39,928 bases of DNA from Mangrovicoccus ximenensis (GTDB lineage: Bacteria > Pseudomonadota > Alphaproteobacteria > Rhodobacterales > Rhodobacteraceae), in contig NZ_QBKZ01000013.1 of assembly GCF_003056725.1 (NCBI RefSeq), positions 19,590 to 59,517 on the forward strand, read 5' to 3'. Made by a program: the position numbers and the translations under genes. Shown here piece by piece: positions 8,456 through 16,648 of this stretch (its first letter is position 1; the number at the start of each line of letters is the position of its first letter). The notes under the pieces were generated by a model. The model did not search any database. It was not told where the DNA came from and worked only from the letters and a program-made list of their open reading frames with translations.

Positions 8456-8781
8456 GAAGTCTCCTGATGCTCCCTGATCCTTAGCTGGCGGCATGTATTT
8501 TGCGGCCCGGTTTCGCCGCCTCCAGATGCCGCCCAAAGAATTACCAAAGTCTTAAAATCGCCAAGTTTACGTTAACGGAACCGCCGGAAAACCGTCATTT
8601 TTTCTGCGCCGCAGCACAATGTCGCAATGCACGCATTGGTTGCACGTTAAGTCAAGTCTGCGGAGAAAACCACAGCGGCGGAGGAATGCCGGACTGGATC
8701 GCGCGTGCGAATCGGGTGGACACCGGCAGGGGAGGAAGGGATCACCGACCCTGCCCCGAAGACCAGCCGGATCCTGTAGGC
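8456..8781. other. Intergenic region between receiver gene and cobD
   Basis: About 325 bp without a gene. The part around 8530-8620 is clearly more AT-rich than its surroundings and probably holds divergent promoters for the receiver gene and cobD. The part next to cobD may form an RNA leader, described separately. Confidence 0.5.
8680..8778 (+). promoter_or_regulatory. Possible degenerate cobalamin riboswitch before cobD
   Basis: The leader of this B12-synthesis gene holds a 7-bp stem (8725-8731 with 8749-8755) that encloses GGAAGG, and then CCCCGAAGACCAGCC, which resembles the B12-box end (GGAGACC-GCC) of cobalamin riboswitches. A GTGCGAATC segment at 8705-8713 resembles the conserved L4 part. 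The usual full 5' half is not convincing, so this is a tentative call. A covariance-model search would settle it. Confidence 0.25.
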
Positions 8782-9513
8782 ATGATAACGACTCACGCCG
8801 CCTGCCTTGCTGCAGCGCTGATAATTGACGCCCTGATGGGCGAACCCGATGTCCTGTGGCGCCGCCTGCCGCATCCGGCGGTGCTGATGGGCCGCGCGGT
8901 GGCCTGGCTCGACCGCCGCCTGAACAGCGGGGCCGCCCGCCGGATCAAGGGGATGGCGGCGCTCGTCCTTCTGGTGGCCGGTGCCGTGCTCCTCGGCCTT
9001 GCCATCGAGGCCCTGCCCTTCGGCCCGCTCTGGTCGGTGCTCTGCGCCGCGGTCCTGCTGGCGCAGAAGAGCCTCTGCCAGCATGTCGCGGCCGTCGCCG
9101 CCGCGCTGCGGCAAGGGCTCCCCGAGGGACGGCAGGCCGTCGCCATGATCGTCGGACGCGACACCACCGCGATGGACGCCCCGGCCATCGCCCGCGGCGC
9201 GATCGAAAGCGCGGCGGAGAACCTCTCGGACGGCGTCGTCGCCCCCGCCTTCTGGTACCTGCTGCTCGGCCTGCCCGGCATCCTCGCCTACAAGATCGTG
9301 AACACTGCCGACAGCATGATCGGCTACCGCACCCCGCGCCACGAAGAATTCGGCTGGGCCTCGGCCCGCTTCGACGACCTGCTGAACTTGGTTCCTGCGC
9401 GGCTGACCGCGATCCTGATCGCCGCGCTCTGGTCGCTCTGGGGCGCCTGGCGCAGCATCGCCGCCGAGGCCCGGCGCCACCGCTCGCCAAATGCCGGCTG
9501 GCCCGAGGCCGCG
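8782..9513 (+). CDS. cobD: Adenosylcobinamide-phosphate synthase CobD/CbiB, 3'-truncated
   Basis: CobD (CbiB) joins aminopropanol or its phosphate to adenosylcobyric acid in the inner membrane during cobalamin synthesis. Seen here: [89 protein letters not shown], and several hydrophobic segments. The ATG at 8782 places the family's N-terminal signature correctly. The protein runs normally to [11 protein letters not shown] and then changes to unrelated residues and a chance stop at 9564; the last 60 or so residues of the family are missing. The join at about 9513 abuts the region downstream of a deformylase gene on the other strand. Confidence 0.85.
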
Positions 9514-9584
9514 CGGCCCGGCCCAACGGGAAGAGGCGGCCCGCGGCAGCGGGCCGTCCGATGACGGGCGGGAGCGCCCCGTTC

Positions 9585-10079
9585 TCAGCGGAGCTTGGCG
9601 GCCTTCTTCAGCAGCATGCTGCGCTTCACCTTGCTCAGGCGGTCGAAATACATCTTGCCGGCGAGGTGGTCGACCTGGTGCTGCACGCTGGTTGCCCAGA
9701 GGCCGATGAAATCGCGTTCTTCGGTCTCGCCCGCGGCATTGAGGAAGCGCACCGTCACCGCCCGCGGCCGGGTCACCCTTGCGGAGACGCCGGGCAGGTT
9801 GGGGCTGGCTTCCTCGTGGTCGCGCGGCTCGATCGAGCTGTGCAGGATCTCGGGATTGGCCATCAGCACGGCCTTGCCGCGCTCGTCGGAGGCATCGACC
9901 ACGGCCAGCTGCCGCATCACCCCGATCTGGCAGGCGGCCAGTCCGACGCCCGGCATCGCATCCATGGTCTCGACCATGTCGGCCCAGAGCGCGCGCACCT
10001 CGTCATCCACCGCCGCCACCTCGGCGCAGGGCGTCCGCAGCCGCTTGTCCGGCCACATCACGAAGGGGCGGACGGTCAT
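9585..10079 (-). CDS. Peptide deformylase-like protein, metal site lost
   Basis: 164 residues with an overall deformylase fold, but all three active-site motifs are changed. Motif 1 reads GVGLAACQIG (Pro to Cys). Motif 2 has EEASPNLPGVS where EGCLS with the metal-binding Cys is expected. Motif 3 is QHQVDHLAGK where QHExDHL has the catalytic Glu. Lacking the metal-binding Cys and catalytic Glu, it is unlikely to remove formyl groups. The start overlaps the stop of the true def gene (ATGA at 10076-10079), so the two are translationally coupled. It may regulate or partner the active enzyme; that is inference. Confidence 0.85.
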   Translation of the reverse strand: MTVRPFVMWPDKRLRTPCAEVAAVDDEVRALWADMVETMDAMPGVGLAACQIGVMRQLAVVDASDERGKAVLMANPEILHSSIEPRDHEEASPNLPGVSARVTRPRAVTVRFLNAAGETEERDFIGLWATSVQHQVDHLAGKMYFDRLSKVKRSMLLKKAAKLR

Positions 10080-10612
10080 AGCGCCTTGCGCGCGCGGTCG
10101 CGCTTCAGCTTCTGCATCTTGCGGGTGATCATCTGGCGCTTCAGCGGCTTGAGGTAGTCGATGAACAGCTTGCCGTCGAGATGGTCGATCTCGTGCTGCA
10201 CGCAGGTCGCCCAGAGCCCGTCGAATTCCTGGCTCCGCTCGGTTCCGTCGCGGTCCATCCAGCGGACCTGCACCAGCTTCGGACGGGTCACCTCGGCATA
10301 TTGCTCGGGGATCGACAGGCAGCCTTCCTCGTAGACATTGGTCTCGTCCGAGGCCGCGGTGATTTGCGGGTTGAACATCACCGTTGGCTGCGGTTCGGCG
10401 CCTTCCTCCTTGACGCAATCCATGACGATCACGCGCTGCAGCACGCCGATCTGCGGCGCCGCAAGCCCGATGCCGGGCGCGTCGTACATGGTCAGGAGCA
10501 TGTCGTCGGCAAGCGCGCGCAGCTCGTCGGAAATGTCCGGGACGGGCTCGCAGACCGTCTTCAGACGCGGGTCGGGATGGATGAGGATCGGACGGATGGC
10601 CATGACGGTCAT
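10076..10612 (-). CDS. def: Peptide deformylase
   Basis: Removes the formyl group from N-terminal formyl-methionine of new proteins. The 178-residue product has the three canonical motifs: GIGLAAPQIG, EEGCLSIPE with the metal-binding Cys, and QHEIDHLDGKLF with the two His ligands and catalytic Glu. It heads an operon with the degenerate paralogue downstream. The open frame begins MTVMAIRPILIHP; the start may be 10612 or the second Met at 10603, which fits family N-termini better. fmt, the usual partner, is not present, because the sequence joins cobD after the second gene. Confidence 0.95.
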   Translation of the reverse strand: MTVMAIRPILIHPDPRLKTVCEPVPDISDELRALADDMLLTMYDAPGIGLAAPQIGVLQRVIVMDCVKEEGAEPQPTVMFNPQITAASDETNVYEEGCLSIPEQYAEVTRPKLVQVRWMDRDGTERSQEFDGLWATCVQHEIDHLDGKLFIDYLKPLKRQMITRKMQKLKRDRARKAL

Positions 10613-10751
10613 CTAGGACAAGCCGGGGCGGGGCGCAATCGGCAGGACGCGCAAAAACGCCGGGCCGCAGGCCGGATTTCCGCAGGGACAAGGTGGCATC
10701 GTGCCGGGTCCTGCCCTAGCTTCTGCCTGTTGAGTTCAGGAGAAGGTCGGC

Positions 10752-11930
10752 ATGGCATTCGATTTCGACCGCGTGATCGAGCGGCGCGGCAGCAACTGCG
10801 GAAAATGGGACAACATGGAGAAGATCTATGGCGTCCCGGCAGCGGACGGGCTGGCCATGTGGGTCGCCGACATGGATTTCGCCACCGCGCCGTCGGTGAC
10901 CGATGCGCTGCACGCCATGGCCGATCACGGCGTCTTCGGCTACATCGCCTCGGAGGATGCCTATCGCGAGGCGGTCTGCTGGTGGATGCGCACGCGACAT
11001 GGCTGGCAGGTCGCGCCGGAGACGATCTTCACGACCAACGGGCTGTGCAACGCGGTGGCGCTGGTGCTCGACGCCTACACGGCGCCGGGCGACGGCATCG
11101 TGCTGATGGCGCCGGTCTACCACGCCTTCGCCAAGACGGTCCGCAATGCCGGGCGGGTGGTCGAGGAACGGCTGCTGCGCCACGAAAACGGCCGCTACGA
11201 GATGGATGTCGACGCCTGGGACGCCCAGCTGACCGGCAGCGAAAAGGCGGTCATCCTGTGCTCGCCGCACAACCCGGGCGGCCGGGTCTGGAGCGTGGCG
11301 GAGCAGAAGGCGCTGGCGGCCTTCGCCGAGAAACATGACCTGCTGATCATTTCCGACGAGATCCACCAGGACCTGACCTATCCCGGAGCGGCGCATGTGC
11401 CGTTCCTGAAGGCCGCGCCCGAAGCGGCGGCGCGCACGGTTGTTCTGAACGCGCCGTCGAAGACCTTCAACACGGCGGGCATGCATTGCGGCCAGGTGAT
11501 CATCCCGGATGCGGCGCTGCGCAAGGTCTTCGCGGCACGGATGCAGGCGCTGGCGCTGGCGCCGAGCTCGGTCAGCCTCGAATCTGTCCGCGCCGCCTAT
11601 TCGCCGGAAGGCGCGGCCTGGGTCGATGCGCTGCAGGGCTATCTGGACGGCAACCGCCGGGTCTTTGACGCGGGCGTGAACGCGATTCCGGGGGTCCGCT
11701 CGATGGAGCTCGAGGCGACCTATCTGGCCTGGGTCGATTTCTCGGGAACCGGCATGGAGACCTCCGAGGTGCTTGACCGGGTGCAGAACCGGGCGAAGAT
11801 CGCGGGCAATCTCGGCGCGACCTTCGGCGCCGGCGGCGAAAGCTTCGTGCGCTTCAATCTGGGCACCCAGCGGGCGCGGATCGAAGAGGCGGTGTCGCGG
11901 CTGCAGGACGCGTTCTCCGACCTCCAGTGA
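10752..11930 (+). CDS. MalY/PatB family PLP-dependent cystathionine beta-lyase-like aminotransferase
   Basis: A fold-type I PLP enzyme of about 392 residues. MalY/PatB proteins cleave C-S bonds in cystathionine or other cysteine conjugates, releasing pyruvate, ammonia and a thiol. Seen here: N-terminal DRVIERRGSNCGKWD and LAMWVADMDFATAP, typical of PatB; CSPHNPGGRVW; ISDEIHQDL with the PLP-nitrogen-binding Asp; and NAPSKTFNTAG with the PLP Lys. The C-terminus FVRFNLGTQRARIEEAVSRL carries the carboxylate-binding Arg. The ATG at 10752 follows an aggagaag ribosome binding site. Divergent from def; convergent with the TAXI receptor gene. Confidence 0.92.
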   Translation: MAFDFDRVIERRGSNCGKWDNMEKIYGVPAADGLAMWVADMDFATAPSVTDALHAMADHGVFGYIASEDAYREAVCWWMRTRHGWQVAPETIFTTNGLCNAVALVLDAYTAPGDGIVLMAPVYHAFAKTVRNAGRVVEERLLRHENGRYEMDVDAWDAQLTGSEKAVILCSPHNPGGRVWSVAEQKALAAFAEKHDLLIISDEIHQDLTYPGAAHVPFLKAAPEAAARTVVLNAPSKTFNTAGMHCGQVIIPDAALRKVFAARMQALALAPSSVSLESVRAAYSPEGAAWVDALQGYLDGNRRVFDAGVNAIPGVRSMELEATYLAWVDFSGTGMETSEVLDRVQNRAKIAGNLGATFGAGGESFVRFNLGTQRARIEEAVSRLQDAFSDLQ

Positions 11931-11967
11931 GTGCGGCGGGCAGGGCGCAGGCCCTGCCCGGACGGGT

Positions 11968-12798
11968 TCACTGCGAGGCGGCGACGATGTCGCCATAGAG
12001 CTTGCGGTCGGCCGATTGCAGCCCGCCGCCGATCACGATGTAGGAGGGCACGACATAGGCGTCGTTCTTCTCGTCGAAGAAATGCCCGGGCACCTCCATC
12101 TCGACGGTCTCGCGGGCATAGAGGCTCTTGCCGCGGAACTCCATGTCGTTGATGTCCTTGTCATAGAGCTCGCCCAGCTCCCAGCCGTCCTGCAGCAGGC
12201 CGATCACCTCCTCGTTGCCGGCCACGCCGACCATCAGCATCGCGTCGATCGCGCCCTGCTCGGCCAGGGTCCGCGCCAGCAGCGTCAGGTCATGCACCGG
12301 CTTCGCCGAGGCCCAGTCCGAGCCGTTGCCGTGGTCGCCGGTCTCGATCGAGACGATGGTGCGCCAGAACAGCTCCGTCCCCGAGCCGATCGTGTCGACT
12401 AGGATGCGGCTGTCCTCGTCGAGATCGCTCAGCTCGTCCATGCGGCTGTCCGGCGGGAACAGGATGAAGGCGTATTCGTCGCCGTAGCTGCCGACGGTCT
12501 TCAGGTCGCAGCCTTCCTGCTCGCGCGCATAGATCGCGTCGATCTGCATGATGCCGACCGTCGCCCGGTCGCCGCAGAGCGCCAGCGAGATCGCGTCGGA
12601 GCCCTCGTAATTGTCGATCCAGACCTCGTGGCCGCGCTGGCCCAGCCGCTGGGCGATTTCCTCGCCGCGCTTCTCGTAGCCGCGCCCCTGCTGGCCGACG
12701 GCGACATGCACGGCGTTCTCGCCGGGTTCGGACTGGGCGAGGGCGGGGGCGGCCGGGGCCGCCAGGGCCAGGACGGCCGGGATCAGGAAGTTGCGCAT
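11968..12798 (-). CDS. TAXI family TRAP transporter solute receptor
   Basis: A 276-residue periplasmic protein with a signal peptide (MRNFLIPAVLALAAPAAPALA, cleavage after ALA). The mature part resembles TAXI receptors: HVAVGQQGRGYEKRGEEIAQRL near the start, GDRATVGIMQIDAIYA, and DSRILVDTIGSGTE. These bind a small anionic solute for a fused DctQM-type permease, which is not in this window. The start at 12798 has an ideal gaggaggag ribosome binding site upstream. The ligand cannot be inferred. It is the last gene before the alr region and is divergent from it. Confidence 0.8.
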   Translation of the reverse strand: MRNFLIPAVLALAAPAAPALAQSEPGENAVHVAVGQQGRGYEKRGEEIAQRLGQRGHEVWIDNYEGSDAISLALCGDRATVGIMQIDAIYAREQEGCDLKTVGSYGDEYAFILFPPDSRMDELSDLDEDSRILVDTIGSGTELFWRTIVSIETGDHGNGSDWASAKPVHDLTLLARTLAEQGAIDAMLMVGVAGNEEVIGLLQDGWELGELYDKDINDMEFRGKSLYARETVEMEVPGHFFDEKNDAYVVPSYIVIGGGLQSADRKLYGDIVAASQ

Positions 12799-12957
12799 CG
12801 TCTCCTCCTCGTGGGTCAGGCCCCGCCGGGCGCGGCGCCGGATGGCATGTTCCGAGACATAGGAAAAACCCGGCCGCGATGCGACCCCCGCGCGGCCCCG
12901 GCGGTGGAATTCGATACTGTCTTGACGCCGCGCCCCGATCGGCGCAATTGCCCGGCC

Positions 12958-13002
12958 ATGGCTACCGGACATCTGACAATCGATCTCGACGCAGTGGCGC
13001 GC
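12958..13002 (+). CDS. alr: Alanine racemase, N-terminal 15 codons
   Basis: The ATG at 12958 begins [15 protein letters not shown], the normal start of alanine racemase (ITIDLDAVA is diagnostic). At 13002 the plus strand passes directly into the reverse complement of the next part of the same gene. If 13003-13445 is turned round, the sequence continues in frame as [16 protein letters not shown] with no base lost or gained. Alanine racemase makes D-alanine for peptidoglycan and is normally essential unless duplicated, so this arrangement is probably not the true genomic one. A possible promoter (TTGACG) lies at about 12922. Confidence 0.85.
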
Positions 13003-13445
13003 GGCTCGTCGGCGCAGGCGAGATGCGACATCAGCAGCTCGGGCTTCGCCGCCAGCAGGCTGTCGCGCAGCCCCTGCCATTCGGCGGGCTCCATGCCGAG
13101 CCGGTTCATGCCGCTGTCGAGCTGCACGCCGAACCGGTGGCCGGGCAGCGCCTCCATGTGGCGCTTCGCCTGTTCCGCGCTGTTGAGCATCGGCACGAGG
13201 TTGTTGCCGCGGATCAGCTCGGCATCGCCGGCCATGTGGCCGGAAAAGACGCCGATCCAGAAATCGGGGCCGAGCGCCGCACGCAGCGCGGCGCCTTCCT
13301 CCGCGGCGGCGACGAAGAACTTCCGCGCCCCCGCCTTCGCGAGCGCCCCCGCGATCCGGTCGATGCCGAGGCCGTAGCCGTTGGCCTTGACGGTCGCCGC
13401 GGTGGTCGTGCCCTCTGCGGTCATTGCATTCAGGGCCCGCCAGTT
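13003..13445 (-). CDS. alr: Alanine racemase, residues 16 to about 162, inverted
   Basis: On the minus strand this stretch reads NWRALNAMT, then the PLP-lysine motif [12 protein letters not shown], the barrel strands [16 protein letters not shown] and [15 protein letters not shown] (with the PLP-phosphate region), and ends [12 protein letters not shown]. This is the N-terminal half of the alr barrel domain. It is the direct continuation of the 15 codons at 12958-13002, placed in the opposite orientation. The C-terminal half with the catalytic Tyr is absent from the window: at the outer end the sequence changes to nuoG. Confidence 0.88.
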
Positions 13446-13645
13446 GCCTGGCTGCGCGGCGCCAAGATCGCCCGGATCGGCGCGCCGGCCGACCTGACCT
13501 ATGACGTGTCCGAGCTCGGCACCGGCCGCGACGCGCTGGTGAAGCTCGCCGCGGCGGACCATTCGGACAAGGCGGACATTCCCGGCATCGTGATCGTCGG
13601 GCAGGGCGCGCTGCGCGAGGCCGATGGCGAGGCGGTGCTGAGCCA
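13446..13645 (+). pseudogene. nuoG: Fragment of NADH-quinone oxidoreductase subunit G
   Basis: About 66 codons read [20 protein letters not shown] then [12 protein letters not shown] and [18 protein letters not shown]. The [15 protein letters not shown] and [10 protein letters not shown] patterns are characteristic of the C-terminal molybdopterin-like domain of NuoG, the large peripheral-arm subunit of complex I. Neither start nor end of the gene is present; both edges are abrupt. There are no other nuo genes here. Confidence 0.75.
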
Positions 13646-14250
13646 GCCCTTGTCCGCGATCAGCGCGGCGGCGGTATTCCCGACCTTCGGCCGCCACCGG
13701 ATGCTGCGCCGCGCCGCATTCCGGCAGACGTTCCTCCGGCCGGACTCCGCCAGCATTTCGAACCGCCGTGCCGCCAGCCCGGCATCCGCGGCCTCCGTCA
13801 TCCCGCGGGCCGTCATCCGGACCCCGGTGCCGGGGCGACGCCCCCGCCTTGCACAAGCAGGGCGCGCTTTTGCGGACCTCTTTTCCGGCCGGGCATCCCA
13901 TCAGAGGTCCGGTCGGTCGAAAGCGATCCTTGACGAAGCCCGCCGCGCTGCCGCGGCACGGAGGGGAAAGGATGGCCGAGCAATGTCGCGGGCGGTTGGC
14001 CCGACCGCGACGTGCCCCGGCGCCCGCAGGCAAACCGGAGCACTGTCTGCCGGATGGGGAGCTCCTCTCCGGCCCGGCGCTGCACCGGATCGGGCCATCG
14101 GACCGGACCGCGTGACCATGGCCGGGTGACCCAGCCTCCGGCATTCTCCGGAACCCGGGCAAGACATCGGAGCACGCACCGGCAGGGGTGAGCGCATCGA
14201 CCAGCCCCACCGGGGGAAGAAGGCGCACCGCCCGGGACCGAGCTCCGCAG
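13646..14250. other. About 600 bp of unassigned sequence before dctP
   Basis: A minus-strand open frame near 13650-13816 has coding-like base use (product starting [19 protein letters not shown] after an upstream Met) but I recognise no family, and its downstream end is cut at the nuoG join. It could be the start of a regulator divergent from dctP, which is only a guess. From 13820 to 14250 I see nothing supportable as a gene. Confidence 0.35.
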
Positions 14251-14285
14251 CCACCTCCGCCACCTCCGCCACCTCCGCCACCTCG
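14251..14285 (+). repeat. 9-bp tandem repeat, about four copies
   Basis: The unit CCACCTCCG occurs three times exactly (14251-14277) and a fourth time in part. It lies directly next to the palindromic operator before dctP and outside any recognised gene. Confidence 0.85.
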
Positions 14286-14288
14286 AAT

Positions 14289-14309
14289 AGATGAAATTTT
14301 CTTTCATCT
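14289..14309. promoter_or_regulatory. 21-bp palindromic operator before the uronate genes
   Basis: AGATGAAA-TTTTC-TTTCATCT is a perfect inverted repeat with 8-bp arms around a 5-bp centre. It is an AT-rich island in GC-rich DNA, about 97 bp before the dctP start. The ATGAAA/TTTCAT half-sites resemble those of the IclR-family regulator KdgR in enterobacteria, which controls pectin and ketodeoxyuronate genes. The genes downstream are of that pathway. Which regulator binds here is inference; no regulator gene is recognised in the window. Confidence 0.7.
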
Positions 14310-14405
14310 TGCGCAAAAGGCGGATTTTGACCAGAAACCTGCATGCCGATCCTGCTGCGCAGTTCGCCGCGGCGCAGACCGGCCGATGCTCTGGGAGGAC
14401 ACCTG

Positions 14406-15398
14406 ATGAAGACTCTTTCGACCAAATTCGCGATCCTGGCGGCCACCGCAGCCGTCAGTGCCGTCACCGCAGGCGCTGCGGATGCGAAGGTGCGGCTGAA
14501 ACTGGCGAACGCGCTCGCAGAAGACCACCCGACCAGCGTCGTGCTGCAGCAATTCGCCGACGAAGTCGAGGAGCGGACCGATGGCGAGGTCGTGTTCCGC
14601 CTGTTCCTCAACGGCGTGCTGGGCTCGGAGCGCGAGGTGCTCGAGCAGCTGCAGAACGGAGCGGTCGACGTCACCCGCGTCTCGGCCGCGAACCTGGAGA
14701 ATTTCAACCCGGTCTATTCCGCCTTCACCCTGCCCTACCTGTTCGGCAGCGAGGCGCATTTCTACAAGGTGATGGACGGCGAGACCGCGGACATGATCTA
14801 CGAGGCCTCCGCCGAAAGCGGCTTCAAGGGCCTGACCTATTTCGATTCCGGCGCCCGGTCGTTCTATACCAAGTCGCAATGCATCGAGACCCCAGCCGAT
14901 CTGGAAGGCCAGAAGGTGCGGGTGATCAACTCCCACACCTCGATCCGCATGGTCGAGCTGATGGGCGGCATTCCGACCCCGATGCCCTATGGCGACATCT
15001 ACACCTCGCTGCAGCAGGGGGTGATCGACGGCGCCGAGAACAACCCGACGGCGCTGACGCTCGGCCGCCACGGCGAGGTCGCCAAGTGCTATTCGCTCGA
15101 CGAGCACCAGCGCATCCCCGACTTCCTGGTGATGTCGAACCGGGCGCTCGACAAGCTGACGGACGCGCAGAAGGCGATCGTCAAGGAGGCCGCGGCGCAT
15201 GCCACCGAAGCGCATCGCGAGATCTGGGCCGCCGCCGTCGACGAGGCCATGGAGCAGATCGCCGAGATGGGCGTGACCGTGGTCGAGCCCGATATCGAGC
15301 CGTTCCGCGCCAAGGTTGCGCCGCTGGTCGAGGAATACGGCAAGGACCCGCAGGTCAGCGCGCTGATCGAGGCGATCGGCAAGGTCGAGGCGGACTGA
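14406..15398 (+). CDS. DctP-type TRAP transporter solute receptor
   Basis: A 330-residue periplasmic binding protein with signal peptide (cleavage near AGAADA). Family features: KLANALAEDHPTSVVLQQFADEVEERT, GAVDVTRVSAANL, FDSGARSFYTKSQCIETPADLEGQKVRV with the carboxylate-binding Arg, and YTSLQQGVIDGAENNP. It should deliver an organic acid, likely a uronate or its unsaturated oligomer given the genes downstream. Unusually, no dctQ or dctM permease genes follow; a 160-bp gap with a small hairpin leads to the GH105 gene instead. A gggagga ribosome binding site precedes the ATG. Confidence 0.88.
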   Translation: MKTLSTKFAILAATAAVSAVTAGAADAKVRLKLANALAEDHPTSVVLQQFADEVEERTDGEVVFRLFLNGVLGSEREVLEQLQNGAVDVTRVSAANLENFNPVYSAFTLPYLFGSEAHFYKVMDGETADMIYEASAESGFKGLTYFDSGARSFYTKSQCIETPADLEGQKVRVINSHTSIRMVELMGGIPTPMPYGDIYTSLQQGVIDGAENNPTALTLGRHGEVAKCYSLDEHQRIPDFLVMSNRALDKLTDAQKAIVKEAAAHATEAHREIWAAAVDEAMEQIAEMGVTVVEPDIEPFRAKVAPLVEEYGKDPQVSALIEAIGKVEAD

Positions 15399-15559
15399 GC
15401 CCCCGGACCTCCGTCCCCCGGCGGAGGCCTCTCCGACATGACGGCCGCGGACGGAGCCCCGTCCGCAGGCCACCCGTTTCCGCCGCGGCGGACCGGCGCG
15501 GACAGGATGGCTGGCCGCGCCGCCCGTCCGGCCGTGCCGTCTTCGAAAGGATCAGACCC

Positions 15560-16645
15560 GTGCGTTCCACCCAAGAGCTCCGCAGCAGCATCGATGCGCT
15601 TGTCGGCGGCCTCGCCTCCCTCAAGGACGAGGGCAAGTTCGACGAGCCCAATCTCGACGGCAGCGCGGGCGACTATGTCAGCTTCGACTCCTGGGAATGG
15701 CCGCAGGGCGTCGGCCTCTACGGGCTGGCGCAGCTCTGGCGGCAGACCGGCGATGCGCGGCTGAAGGAAATGCTCGAGGGCTGGTATGCCCGCCAGCTCG
15801 AGGCCGGGCTGCCCGCGCAGAACGTCAACACCACCGCGCCGCTGCTCGGCCTGTCGCTTCTGTGGCGCGGGACCGGCGAGGACCGCTGGGAAGCGCCGAT
15901 GCGCGACTGGGCCGACCGCATTCTCGTGGACATGCCGCGCACCGCCTGCGGCGGCTTCCAGCACAATGTCTCGGACAAGATCAACGACGACGAGCTTTGG
16001 GACGACACGCTGTTCATGGTGGCGCTGTTCCTTGCCAGCTATGGCCAGGGCGCGGGACGCAAGGACCTCGTCGAGGAGGCCACGCTGCAGTTCCTCGTCC
16101 ATGTCCACTATCTCTGCGAACGCGAAACCGGGCTGTGGTTCCACGGCTGGACCTTCGACGGCAACCACAATTTCGCCCGCGCCCGCTGGGCCCGCGGCAA
16201 CAGCTGGATCTCGGCCGGGGTGCTCGACCTGCTGGAGCTGGCCGAGCTCGACGGCGCGGTCGGCCGCTACCTGACCTGGGTGGTCCGCGCCCAGCTCGAC
16301 AAGCTCGTCGAGTTCCAGGCCGAAAGCGGCGCCTGGCACACGCTGGTCGACGACCCGTCCTCCTACGAGGAGATCTCGGCCACTTCGGCGATCGGCTACG
16401 CGCTGCTGAAGGGCCACCGGCTGGGCCTCGGCCCGGACAGCTGGAAGGAAGCCGGGCTGAAGGCGCTCGACGCCACGCTGGCCAATATCGGCGCGGACGG
16501 CGTCGTCGGCAACGTGTCCTACGGCACGCGGATGGGCCATGACCTGCAATTCTACCGCGACATCCCGATCCAGCCGACCGGATACGGCCAGTCGATGGCC
16601 ATCCTGCTGCTGGTCGAAGCGCTCAACATCGCCAAGGAGGCCTGA
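15560..16645 (+). CDS. GH105 unsaturated glucuronyl/galacturonyl (rhamnogalacturonyl) hydrolase
   Basis: A 361-residue cytoplasmic protein of the alpha6/alpha6-barrel GH105 family, which removes the 4,5-unsaturated uronic acid left at oligosaccharide ends by pectin and related lyases. Seen here: WEWPQGVGLYGLAQLW, NVNTTAPLLGL, DELWDDTLFMVALFLASY with the acidic residues used in catalysis, HGWTFDGNHNFARARWARGNSW, and QPTGYGQSMAILLLVEAL at the end. GTG at 15560 is chosen: aaagga lies at a suitable distance and no ATG fits before the family's conserved start. The stop lies 3 bp before kduI, so both are in one operon. No signal peptide is seen, so the substrate must be imported. Confidence 0.88.
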   Translation: MRSTQELRSSIDALVGGLASLKDEGKFDEPNLDGSAGDYVSFDSWEWPQGVGLYGLAQLWRQTGDARLKEMLEGWYARQLEAGLPAQNVNTTAPLLGLSLLWRGTGEDRWEAPMRDWADRILVDMPRTACGGFQHNVSDKINDDELWDDTLFMVALFLASYGQGAGRKDLVEEATLQFLVHVHYLCERETGLWFHGWTFDGNHNFARARWARGNSWISAGVLDLLELAELDGAVGRYLTWVVRAQLDKLVEFQAESGAWHTLVDDPSSYEEISATSAIGYALLKGHRLGLGPDSWKEAGLKALDATLANIGADGVVGNVSYGTRMGHDLQFYRDIPIQPTGYGQSMAILLLVEALNIAKEA

Positions 16646-16648
16646 GCC

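Noticed and set aside
8096..8547. Longer upstream extension of the receiver protein
   Set aside because: The added residues have no similarity; the ATG at 8455 has a good ribosome binding site and gives the usual receiver start.
12990..13445. Invertible DNA switch controlling alr
   Set aside because: No inverted repeats of meaningful length at the boundaries and no invertase gene nearby; the outer side is a nuoG scrap, so reinversion would not restore a full gene.
14251..14285. CRISPR-like array
   Set aside because: The 9-bp units are directly contiguous with no spacers, so this is a simple tandem repeat.
14291..15559. Long open frame upstream of and continuous with the GH105 gene, opposite in phase to dctP
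   Set aside because: It is a shadow of dctP in another frame; dctP has clear family motifs and a signal peptide. The GH105 gene starts at the GTG at 15560.
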